Positions 1 through 7,358 of a stretch of DNA of 64,000 nucleotides are shown one piece after another. Each line of letters opens with the position of its first letter. The first letter of the stretch is position 1. Below the pieces are notes generated by a model. The model had not been told where the DNA came from. It made no database searches and was given only the letters and a program-made list of their open reading frames with translations. The DNA is from Halomonas sp. UBA3074. GTDB taxonomy: Bacteria > Pseudomonadota > Gammaproteobacteria > Pseudomonadales > Halomonadaceae. A program made the translations under genes and the position numbers. The stretch covers positions 21,155 through 85,154 of the forward strand of contig NZ_DFBS01000049.1 in NCBI RefSeq assembly GCF_002366715.1, written 5' to 3'.

Positions 1-386
1 AGGTAGAGCTCACCTTGATGCGTGATGGTGAAGAGATCACTGAGTCAGTCGAGTTGGGTAGCTGGCCGGATGCGGAGCAGCCGCAAGCGCAGGCCAACAG
101 CAATGATCAAACCCGCCTGGGCGTGATGGTGGCTGAAATCGATGAGGCGATGCGTGAACAGCTCAATATCTCAGGCGGCGTCGAAGTTCGCCAAGTCGAG
201 CCAGACAGCGTGGCAGCCAACGCCGGTATTCAGCCTGGTGATGTGCTGGTGAGCATCGATCATCGTGGCGTGTCTTCTTCAGAAGAGTTGGTCAGTATTG
301 TGGAAGAGTTGCCCACTGATCGCGCTATTCCAATTCGCCTCTTCCGTGAGGGCCGTTCCTTATTCGTAGCCCTTCGCCTCGAGTAA
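1..386 (+). CDS. mucD: DegP/MucD-type serine protease, C-terminal PDZ part (5' end outside window)
   Basis: Only the last part of the gene is present; the frame is open to the left edge (codons from position 3, reading VELTLMRDGE) and stops at 386. The visible protein is a PDZ domain: a G-I-QPGDVL core preceded by a stretch typical of the second PDZ domain of periplasmic DegP/HtrA proteases. These are quality-control proteases with chaperone activity in the envelope; in the MucD branch they also take part in sigma-E-type stress control. The position just before lepA is the usual place of mucD in Pseudomonas and Halomonas. The catalytic triad lies outside the window, so protease activity cannot be checked. 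A Rho-independent terminator follows. Confidence 0.85.
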   Translation, partial: VELTLMRDGEEITESVELGSWPDAEQPQAQANSNDQTRLGVMVAEIDEAMREQLNISGGVEVRQVEPDSVAANAGIQPGDVLVSIDHRGVSSSEELVSIVEELPTDRAIPIRLFREGRSLFVALRLE

Positions 387-402
387 TCGCATAACAGGCT
401 TC

Positions 403-432
403 CAGCCCGGCAGGATGTTTATTGCCGGGCTG
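403..432 (+). repeat. GC-rich hairpin downstream of mucD
   Basis: A perfect 10-bp inverted repeat, CAGCCCGGCA / TGCCGGGCTG, with a 10-nt loop, begins 16 nt after the mucD stop. No T-run follows, so it is more likely a 3'-end-stabilising hairpin than a complete terminator. A canonical terminator lies 25 nt further on. Confidence 0.6.
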
Positions 433-457
433 ATCCTCTACGCTTGACCCACTGAAT

Positions 458-484
458 CGACGCACCATTGCGTCGGTTTTTTAT
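458..484 (+). terminator. Rho-independent terminator after mucD
   Basis: A 7-bp stem CGACGCA/TGCGTCG with a CCAT loop is followed by GTTTTTT. This separates the mucD transcript from the lepA unit. Confidence 0.8.
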
Positions 485-527
485 TTCCCTTCTGTGTGTC
501 TTTCTCTCTACTTACTTCCCTTCCAGA

Positions 528-725
528 TTAGTTTTTGTCGCGTTTGCTACTTTTTTTAACCACCTCTTTTTCCGCTAGGCTCGCGATCATGTCGTGCTCG
601 AATCGCCCCAGAAGTACCATAATAATGAGCCCTAAAAGAGTGAACATAGCGGCCAAGGCACAAGGCCAAGCCAGTCGCCACCACCAGTCGGGCTAGCATA
701 TCCAATATGGGGATTTGGGTATCCA
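528..725 (-). pseudogene. Possible small membrane protein, apparently frameshifted
   Basis: An ATG at 725 preceded by AAGGA opens a short frame (MDTQIPILDML...). The most protein-like sequence of the region is in another frame: from about residue PDWWWRLAWP onward it encodes a hydrophobic segment (MFTLLGLIIMVLLG, ATG at 647) followed by a charged tail ending at a TAA at 528. That second frame has no ribosome-binding site of its own. A single-base shift near 690-700 would join a plausible start to a one-helix membrane protein of about 65 residues with a soluble lysine-rich tail. It could be a real frameshift, a sequencing error, or chance. No known family was recognised. Confidence 0.35.
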
Positions 726-1013
726 TAACGTTCCTTGTCGTTTCATCTGATAACACCGCTAGATAAAAACTAGCAAAGGCTAGGAAAGGCTAGGAAAGAG
801 ACAAAGCTGATACGCTTTATGGGCAGGGGTATTTAAAAAGACTCGATAGCGATATTCATCGTGTGCGGCACTAACGGTTATTTTCGGCATTTTTTGATGA
901 ACATAGCACCGGAACCTCACTAACGGTACAATGTCACCAAATTTCGACTGCGCAACTCATCATCTAATTTTTAATTGTGCAATGTTGCGTACACACCCGG
1001 ATTAAAACGGCAA
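726..1013. other. Intergenic region upstream of lepA
   Basis: No convincing gene was seen. The stretch at 775-798 contains a short direct repeat (AAAGGCTAGG twice). The lepA promoter should lie here because a terminator precedes the region, but no hexamer pair stood out clearly. Confidence 0.5.
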
Positions 1014-2828
1014 ATGACCCAAGAAAACGATAGCAAGATCAAGCACATACGAAATTTCTCTATCATCGCGCACATTGATCACGGCAAGTCGACGCTCTCT
1101 GATCGCCTCATCCAAACGTGTGATGGCTTGACCGCCCGTGAGCTTAAAGAGCAAGTGCTCGACTCCATGGACATCGAGCGTGAGCGCGGTATCACCATCA
1201 AGGCCCAGTCGGTCACCCTGGATTACACCGCCGCCGATGGGAAGGTCTATCAGCTCAATTTCATCGATACGCCTGGCCACGTCGACTTCTCCTATGAGGT
1301 TTCTCGCTCGCTCTATGCCTGCGAAGGCGCGCTGTTGGTGGTCGATGCGGCGCAAGGGGTTGAAGCACAATCGGTTGCCAACTGCTACACCGCCATCGAG
1401 CAAGGGCTTGAAGTATTGCCGGTGCTTAACAAGATTGATTTGCCTCAGGCGGATCCTGACCGTGTGGCGCAAGAAATTGAAGAGATCATCGGTCTAGATG
1501 CCACCGATGCCTGCCAAGTGTCCGCTAAAAGCGGCATCGGCATAGATGCACTGCTTGAGCGCTTAGTCCGTGACATTCCGCCCCCGAAAGGCGACCCGGA
1601 CGCACCGCTACAAGCACTGATTATCGACTCTTGGTTTGATAACTACCTGGGTGTCGTGTCGCTGGTGCGTCTCTTTGATGGCACGCTGCGCAAAGGCGAT
1701 AAAATCCGGATCAAATCGACGGGTCGCGATTGGGGCACCACGGAAGTGGGTATCTTTACCCCCTTACGTAAGCAAACCGACATTCTGCGGGCCGGTGAAG
1801 TCGGCTTTATCGTAGCGGGTATCAAAGAAATTCATGGTGCGCCGGTCGGCGACACCATAACGCATACCAAAACACCGGACGTGGCGCGGTTGCCCGGCTT
1901 TCAAAAAGTGAAGCCACAGGTGTATGCCGGTATGTTTCCGGTCAGTGCGGATGATTACGAAGATTTCCGTGATGCGCTTGAGAAGCTGGCGCTCAATGAC
2001 GCCTCGCTGGAGTACGAGCCTGAAAATTCCGACGCCCTTGGCTTTGGCTTCCGGGTGGGGTTCCTCGGCACGCTGCACATGGAGATTATCCAAGAGCGTC
2101 TGGAGCGTGAGTATAATATCGATCTGCTCACTACCGCTCCCACGGTTGTCTATGAGTTAGCAATGAAAAATGGCGACGTTAACTACGTTTCCAACCCCTC
2201 AAAGCTTCCCGACATGGCTGACGTGGATGAAATGCGTGAGCCAGTGGTGCGTGCCAGCATTTTGGTGCCTCAGGAGTACGTAGGCAATGTCATCACCGAG
2301 TGTGAACAGCGCCGCGGCACCCAGCGTGACATGCAGTTCTTGGGCAATCAGATCCAACTGGCCTATGAATTACCCATGTCCGAAGTGGTCATGGACTTCT
2401 TTGATCGCCTGAAGTCTATCTCGAAGGGCTACGCATCGCTCGAATACAACTTTGAGCGCTTTGAAGAGGCCAAACTGGTGCGCCTCGATGTGCTGATTAA
2501 TGGCGACAAAGTCGATGCATTAGCCGTCATCATCCACCGCGATCACGCTCATCAGCGTGGCCGTTTGCTGGTGGAAAAAATGAAAGAGTTGATTCCGCGT
2601 CAAATGTTTGACGTCGCCATTCAGGCGGCCATCGGTGGTCAGGTGGTGGCACGTTCAACGGTGAAGGCGCTGCGCAAAAATGTCACCGCCAAGTGTTACG
2701 GCGGCGATGTCAGCCGTAAGAAGAAGCTGCTCGAAAAACAGAAAGCGGGTAAGAAACGCATGAAACAAGTGGGGCGTGTGGAAATTCCCCAGGATGCCTT
2801 CCTTGCTGTGCTCAAGGTAAACGACTAG
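1014..2828 (+). CDS. lepA: Elongation factor 4 (back-translocating GTPase LepA)
   Basis: Ribosome-associated GTPase that assists ribosome function and initiation-complex assembly, cytoplasmic and partly membrane-associated. The sequence has the P-loop AHIDHGKST (residues 19-27), DTPGH, NKIDLP, an EF-G-like domain order and the characteristic LepA C-terminal domain ending in KKKLLEKQKAGKKRMK. An open frame extends upstream to 975, but the ATG at 1014 gives a 604-residue protein close to the usual ~600 and starts just before the conserved IRNFSIIAHIDHGKST. The stop is 15 nt before lepB, as in the conserved lepA-lepB operon. Confidence 0.97.
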   Translation: MTQENDSKIKHIRNFSIIAHIDHGKSTLSDRLIQTCDGLTARELKEQVLDSMDIERERGITIKAQSVTLDYTAADGKVYQLNFIDTPGHVDFSYEVSRSLYACEGALLVVDAAQGVEAQSVANCYTAIEQGLEVLPVLNKIDLPQADPDRVAQEIEEIIGLDATDACQVSAKSGIGIDALLERLVRDIPPPKGDPDAPLQALIIDSWFDNYLGVVSLVRLFDGTLRKGDKIRIKSTGRDWGTTEVGIFTPLRKQTDILRAGEVGFIVAGIKEIHGAPVGDTITHTKTPDVARLPGFQKVKPQVYAGMFPVSADDYEDFRDALEKLALNDASLEYEPENSDALGFGFRVGFLGTLHMEIIQERLEREYNIDLLTTAPTVVYELAMKNGDVNYVSNPSKLPDMADVDEMREPVVRASILVPQEYVGNVITECEQRRGTQRDMQFLGNQIQLAYELPMSEVVMDFFDRLKSISKGYASLEYNFERFEEAKLVRLDVLINGDKVDALAVIIHRDHAHQRGRLLVEKMKELIPRQMFDVAIQAAIGGQVVARSTVKALRKNVTAKCYGGDVSRKKKLLEKQKAGKKRMKQVGRVEIPQDAFLAVLKVND

Positions 2829-2843
2829 GAAAGAACACCACCC

Positions 2844-3647
2844 ATGGATTTTTCATTACTTTTGGTACTCGCCGTTGCGCTTTCGGGCGTTATTTATCTG
2901 TTGGACGTGTTGGTATTAAAGCCCAAACGCCGCCAGCGTTTTGCCACAGCAGAGGCCAATACCCAGGAAGGTCTTGACCCAGTTACTAGCGAAAAGCTGC
3001 TTAAAGAGCCTTGGCCCGTTGACTACGCGCGGTCGTTTTTTCCTGTGCTGCTGGTCGTGTTGGTGGTGCGTAGCTTTATTATCGAGCCCTTTCAGATTCC
3101 GTCAGGCTCAATGCGTCCTACGCTGGAAGTGGGTGATTTTATCCTGGTCAATAAGTTTGCCTATGGTCTCCGCCTGCCGGTAGTGAATACCCGCTTTATC
3201 GAAGTGGATGACCCAGAGCGCGGGGACGTGATGGTGTTTCGTTTCCCTGATGAACCGTCGGTCAATTTCATCAAGCGCGTAGTCGGACTGCCCGGCGACC
3301 GTATTCGCTATGAAGGTAAGCAGCTCTATGTCAACGGTGAAGCGGTGACAAAAGAGTTGATAGAAGAAGGGACTGAGAGTTCTCCTGAGCAGCTATTATT
3401 AGCGGAACGCCTTGGCGAAGCGGATCACTTCATTTACAACAATCCGCGTGACCCTGGCCCACAAATGCGTGAAGTAGAAGTGCCTGAAGGACATTACTTC
3501 ATGATGGGTGATAACCGTGATCACTCGAATGACAGCCGCTACTGGGGGTTCGTACCAGAAGAGAACATCGTGGGCCGCGCGTTTGCCGTGTGGATGCATT
3601 GGGATGGTGGTTTGCCGAGTTTCACTAGCGTGCGGCACATTGAGTGA
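2844..3647 (+). CDS. lepB: Signal peptidase I
   Basis: Membrane-bound serine/lysine-dyad protease that removes signal peptides from secreted proteins on the periplasmic face. The 267-residue protein has an N-terminal membrane segment (4-25), a second one (about 65-80), then the catalytic box IPSGSM with Ser89, the Lys144 box NFIKRVVGLPGD, and the GDNRDHSNDSRYWG box near the end. The ribosome-binding site AGGAAAG lies just upstream. It is shorter than the 324-residue E. coli enzyme because one periplasmic loop is reduced, which is normal in Pseudomonas and Halomonas relatives. Confidence 0.97.
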   Translation: MDFSLLLVLAVALSGVIYLLDVLVLKPKRRQRFATAEANTQEGLDPVTSEKLLKEPWPVDYARSFFPVLLVVLVVRSFIIEPFQIPSGSMRPTLEVGDFILVNKFAYGLRLPVVNTRFIEVDDPERGDVMVFRFPDEPSVNFIKRVVGLPGDRIRYEGKQLYVNGEAVTKELIEEGTESSPEQLLLAERLGEADHFIYNNPRDPGPQMREVEVPEGHYFMMGDNRDHSNDSRYWGFVPEENIVGRAFAVWMHWDGGLPSFTSVRHIE

Positions 3648-3714
3648 AGGATCTGCTTACGTTGAGCTTAGTCAGTTATGTCACTTTAGTTAACGTCAAT
3701 GACGTAGGAGAGCT

Positions 3715-4407
3715 GTGAGTAATTCCTTAAACGCTTTTTGCCGACGAATCGGCCATACCTTTGGCGATGAGATGCTGTTGGAGCTGGCCTTGACCCATCG
3801 CAGCTACGGGGGTCGTAACAACGAGCGCCTGGAGTTTTTAGGTGATTCCATCGTCAATTTCGTGATCGCTGAGGCGCTGTTTCAGCGCTTCCCCCAAGCC
3901 CGTGAAGGCCAGCTGTCACGTCTGAGGGCGCGGTTGGTAAAAGGGCAAACGCTGGCAGAACTCGCCCGTGAAATGGAGTTCGGTGAGTGCCTGCGGTTAG
4001 GCTCTGGTGAGATGAAAAGCGGCGGGCACCGCCGCGAGTCTATTCTGGCTGATGCCGTCGAAGCCATTATCGGTGCGATCTATCTAGATGCCGGGATGGA
4101 TGTCGTCCGCGATCGTGTATTGGATTGGTACGCCGAACGGCTTGGGAATATCTCCTTACAAGATACCCAAAAAGACCCTAAAACGCGCCTGCAGGAGTTT
4201 CTGCAGTCGCGGCAAGCGGCTTTGCCGCGGTATGAAGTTGTCTGCGTAAAGGGTGAGGCGCATGCCCAGACCTTTACCGTGGAGTGCTACATTGATTTGT
4301 TAGCTGAGCATACCACTGGTAAAGGCCCTAGCCGCCGTCATGCTGAACAGCAAGCGGCAGAAGAAGCGCTGTCGTACCTCGAAAAAAGTCCTGGAGACAA
4401 ATCATGA
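3715..4407 (+). CDS. rnc: Ribonuclease III
   Basis: Double-strand-specific endoribonuclease that processes rRNA precursors and structured mRNAs. It starts at GTG 3715 behind TAGGAG. The signature NERLEFLGDS carries the metal ligands Glu40 and Asp44; the second pair Asp113 and Glu116 lies in DAVEAIIGAIYLD; a double-stranded RNA-binding domain spans about 157-226. At 230 residues it is full length. Its stop overlaps the era start by 4 nt (ATGA), implying translational coupling in the lepB-rnc-era-recO operon. Confidence 0.97.
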   Translation: MSNSLNAFCRRIGHTFGDEMLLELALTHRSYGGRNNERLEFLGDSIVNFVIAEALFQRFPQAREGQLSRLRARLVKGQTLAELAREMEFGECLRLGSGEMKSGGHRRESILADAVEAIIGAIYLDAGMDVVRDRVLDWYAERLGNISLQDTQKDPKTRLQEFLQSRQAALPRYEVVCVKGEAHAQTFTVECYIDLLAEHTTGKGPSRRHAEQQAAEEALSYLEKSPGDKS

Positions 4408-5303
4408 GCCAAACCTGCGGATTCGTTGCCATCGTCGGCCGACCCAACGTGGGCAAATCGACCCTCATGAACCGTATTCTGGGGCAGAAAATATCGATTA
4501 CCTCACGGCGCCCGCAAACCACACGCCACCAAGTGATGGGTATTAAAACGGAGAATGAGACCCAGTTCATCTACGTCGATACGCCGGGCATGCACATCAT
4601 GTCCAAGGATCGTAATAAAGCGATCAATCGCTTTATGAACCAGGCCGCTACCCAGGCATTGCGTGATGTAGATTGTGTAGTGTTCATTATCGATCGCACG
4701 CGCTGGACAGAAGAAGATCAAGCGGTACTGAAGCGCCTGGAGCATGTCAAAGCGCCGGTCATTCTAGCGGTCAATAAAGTCGATCGCTTAGGCGAAAAAG
4801 GCGATCTATTGCCATGGTTGGCTGAGTTAGGTGCGCGCCGTGATTTTGCCGCCATCGTGCCTATTTCTGCCAAGCACGGTACGCAGGTAGACACCCTGGA
4901 GGAGGAGGTGGCCAAGCATCTCCCCGAAAGCGTGCACTTCTTTCCTGAAGATCAGATCACCGATAAAAGTCTTCGCTTTATGGCGGCTGAACTGGTGCGT
5001 GAGAAGGTCATGCGCCAACTCGGCGACGAGCTGCCTTACCAGATGACTGTTGAGATTGAAGAGTTCCGCGAGACCGAACGTGTGACGCATATCAGTGCGC
5101 TAATTCTGGTTGAGCGTCAGGGCCAGAAAGTCATTTTGATTGGTGAAAATGGCGATCGCCTCAAAAGCATTGGTCGTGAAGCGCGCCTTGATATGGAGCG
5201 TGCGCTAGGCACTAAAGTAATGCTGAATTTATGGGTAAAAGTGAAACGTGGCTGGTCGGACGACGAGCGCGCCTTGAAAAGCTTGGGTTACGACCTCGAT
5301 TGA
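4404..5303 (+). CDS. era: GTPase Era
   Basis: Essential GTPase that binds 16S rRNA and monitors 30S maturation. The 299-residue protein has GRPNVGKS (12-19), DTPGM (59-63), NKVD (124-127) and a C-terminal KH domain (about 200-290) containing the GENGDRLKSIGREAR loop that contacts the 3' end of 16S rRNA. It overlaps rnc by 4 nt and is followed 8 nt later by recO. Confidence 0.97.
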   Translation: MSQTCGFVAIVGRPNVGKSTLMNRILGQKISITSRRPQTTRHQVMGIKTENETQFIYVDTPGMHIMSKDRNKAINRFMNQAATQALRDVDCVVFIIDRTRWTEEDQAVLKRLEHVKAPVILAVNKVDRLGEKGDLLPWLAELGARRDFAAIVPISAKHGTQVDTLEEEVAKHLPESVHFFPEDQITDKSLRFMAAELVREKVMRQLGDELPYQMTVEIEEFRETERVTHISALILVERQGQKVILIGENGDRLKSIGREARLDMERALGTKVMLNLWVKVKRGWSDDERALKSLGYDLD

Positions 5304-5311
5304 GTGTAGCG

Positions 5312-6007
5312 ATGGCGCCAGAGCCGGCGTTTCTCCTTCACCGCCGGCCTTACCGTGAAACCAGTGCGCTGGTGGACTTATTAACGCTTGATCACGGCAG
5401 AGTGCGTGCCGTCGCCCATGGTGGGCAAAGGCCCGGCTCAAAATCGCGACAACGCTTGCAGCCTTTTACGCCGCTGTTCGTGACGTGGCAGGGAAGTCGC
5501 GAATTAAAGCGACTGACGCTGATGGAATCACGGGGCCAAACGGCCCTGTTAGCGGGTGAAGGCTTGCTGTGTGGGCTTTACGCCAATGAAATCGCTACCC
5601 GGTTATTGCCGTTAGAGTTACCGGCAACAGACGTATTTGCATTTTATACGGCCTTGCTGGAAGCATTGCCAGCGCCCGCCGAACGGGCGCTGGCGCTTCG
5701 TCGCTACGAGTGGGCATTGCTGGAAGCGCTCGAGGCAACGCCGCAGTTTACGACGCCAGAGGGCAGCGTATTAGACCCTCAGCTACGCTACCGTTTTGAT
5801 ACCGCCAGCCGGGCATTTATACCCGCTGAGCGTGGGCTCGACGGCAGAACGTTACGTTACATCGAACAGGGTGACTGGCAGCATGAAGGCCTCGCCAATG
5901 CATTAAAGGCAGTCATGCGGGCGGCGTTAGCGCCTCATCTGGGCTCCACCGTTTTACGCTCGCGAGAGCTGATGCTCGACCTGGCCCGTCGCCGCCATCG
6001 CCCTTAA
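5312..6007 (+). CDS. recO: DNA repair protein RecO
   Basis: Recombination mediator that helps load RecA onto SSB-coated single-stranded DNA in the RecFOR pathway. The N-terminal OB-like part has the typical AFLLHRRPYRETSALVDLLT opening, followed by a helical domain. The frame stays open upstream into era, but the ATG at 5312 yields 231 residues, close to the family size, and aligns with the conserved start; an upstream start would overlap era by 70 nt. No cysteine zinc cluster is present. Confidence 0.93.
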   Translation: MAPEPAFLLHRRPYRETSALVDLLTLDHGRVRAVAHGGQRPGSKSRQRLQPFTPLFVTWQGSRELKRLTLMESRGQTALLAGEGLLCGLYANEIATRLLPLELPATDVFAFYTALLEALPAPAERALALRRYEWALLEALEATPQFTTPEGSVLDPQLRYRFDTASRAFIPAERGLDGRTLRYIEQGDWQHEGLANALKAVMRAALAPHLGSTVLRSRELMLDLARRRHRP

Positions 6008-6058
6008 TTTATTGTCTGTTATGACACGACTACTCCTTATTGCTGCGCTGGAGACTCT

Positions 6059-6883
6059 ATGCACCCCCCTCGGATACTGTTGGGCGTCAACATCGATCAT
6101 ATTGCCACTCTTCGCCAAGCTCGAGGTACCCGCTACCCTGACCCCGTGCAGGCGGCGCTAGTCGCTGAAGAAGCGGGAGCCGATGGCATCACGGTGCATT
6201 TGCGTGAAGACCGGCGCCATATTCAGCCCCGCGATGTCCGCATTCTGGCCGACGTGCTCAATACGCGCATGAACCTGGAAATGGCTGTGACGGAAGAAAT
6301 GCTGGTGCTGGCCGAAGAAGTGCGTCCAGCGCACGTTTGCCTGGTACCTGAAAAGCGCGAAGAGCTGACTACCGAAGGTGGGCTGGATGTAGTGGGTGGT
6401 TTTGATGCCATCGCCAGCGCCTGCCAGCGTCTTGCGGCGGCGGGTTGCGACGTGTCGCTATTCATTGATCCAGACCTATCACAAATAGAGGCGGCGCAAC
6501 GCGCTGGCGCTCCGACTATCGAGCTGCACACCGGCGCCTATGCCGAAGCACGGCCAGGGAGCGATGTGGCGAATGCGGAATACCATCGCTTAACGGCGGC
6601 CGCCACGCACGCCGTTTCACTCGGGTTGGTCGTCAATGCTGGCCACGGCTTGCACTACCATAACGTTGAAGCCATTGCGGCGCTGCCGGGCGTCAACGAA
6701 CTCAATATTGGTCACGCCATTATTGCCCGTGCGCTCTTCGTTGGCTTGAAAGAGGCGGTGCAGGAAATGAAGCGGCTGATCATCGCCGGTCAAGAGGCGG
6801 GTTTAATGGCGGCGCTCGATGCTCACGATCATGATCATGATGACCACTCGGATCATGTTCACAACGGTTGTTGCGGGCATTAA
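6059..6883 (+). CDS. pdxJ: Pyridoxine 5'-phosphate synthase with histidine-rich tail
   Basis: Condenses 1-deoxyxylulose 5-phosphate with 3-amino-2-oxopropyl phosphate to make pyridoxine 5'-phosphate in the DXP-dependent vitamin B6 pathway. The TIM-barrel core is intact: LGVNIDHIATLRQARGT, VHLREDRRHI, NLEMAVTEEM, VPEKREELTTEGGLDV, NAGHGLHYHNV and ELNIGHAII. The protein is 274 residues, about 30 longer than E. coli PdxJ; the extra C-terminal segment (about 255-274) is rich in His and Asp and has a Cys-Cys pair, which looks metal-binding. acpS follows after 3 nt, as in many proteobacteria. Confidence 0.96.
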   Translation: MHPPRILLGVNIDHIATLRQARGTRYPDPVQAALVAEEAGADGITVHLREDRRHIQPRDVRILADVLNTRMNLEMAVTEEMLVLAEEVRPAHVCLVPEKREELTTEGGLDVVGGFDAIASACQRLAAAGCDVSLFIDPDLSQIEAAQRAGAPTIELHTGAYAEARPGSDVANAEYHRLTAAATHAVSLGLVVNAGHGLHYHNVEAIAALPGVNELNIGHAIIARALFVGLKEAVQEMKRLIIAGQEAGLMAALDAHDHDHDDHSDHVHNGCCGH

Positions 6884-6886
6884 ACA

Positions 6887-7267
6887 ATGATCGTCGGGAT
6901 TGGCTCTGATATTGCCCGCATTGAACGTTTTAAGCGAGCGGTCAAGCGACATGGCCCTCGTTTTGCGCAGCGTATTCTAGGCCCAGAAGAGCATGAGGTC
7001 TGGTTACAGAAGGCGCAACCGGCCGCCTTTCTGGCCAAGCGCTTTGCGGCAAAAGAAGCGTTTGTCAAAGCGTTGGGGCTAGGCCTTCGTGCGGGCATGC
7101 AGTGGGGGGAGATCCAGGTGCTAAATGATGGCCTTGGAAAGCCCTATTTAGTGGTGGAAGGCAAAGCGGAACGGCTTCTATTGGAAGCGGGGGTTACCAC
7201 CAGTCATATCACCTTAAGCGATGAGGCGGAGTACGCGGTTGCCTTTGTGGTGCTTGAGCGGGCATAG
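6887..7267 (+). CDS. acpS: Holo-[acyl-carrier-protein] synthase
   Basis: Transfers 4'-phosphopantetheine from CoA to apo-ACP, activating fatty acid synthesis. The 126-residue length equals the E. coli enzyme. The two metal-binding motifs are present: GIGSDIARIERF with Asp8, and FAAKEAFVKALG with Glu57. It lies 3 nt behind pdxJ and is probably the last gene of the lepA-acpS series. The next gene is convergent. Confidence 0.96.
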   Translation: MIVGIGSDIARIERFKRAVKRHGPRFAQRILGPEEHEVWLQKAQPAAFLAKRFAAKEAFVKALGLGLRAGMQWGEIQVLNDGLGKPYLVVEGKAERLLLEAGVTTSHITLSDEAEYAVAFVVLERA

Positions 7268-7318
7268 CCGTCGCTACACAGCCTAAGCCTCTTGGCCCTA
7301 GTGACGTTTGATTGCTTT

Positions 7319-7358
7319 TAAATTAGCCCCGTGAAAGCTAAATTAGCCCCTTGAAAGC
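7319..7358. repeat. Tandem 20-bp duplication at the 3' end of the gacS/barA gene
   Basis: Two adjacent 20-bp copies (TAAATTAGCCCCGTGAAAGC and the same with T for G at position 13) span the stop codon of the minus-strand sensor kinase. This is a small recent duplication with no obvious coding effect. Confidence 0.8.

Noticed and set aside
3680..3706. TTAACGTCAATGACG before rnc as a LiuR-type site
   Set aside because: Only one half-site fits and the context is unrelated to branched-chain catabolism.
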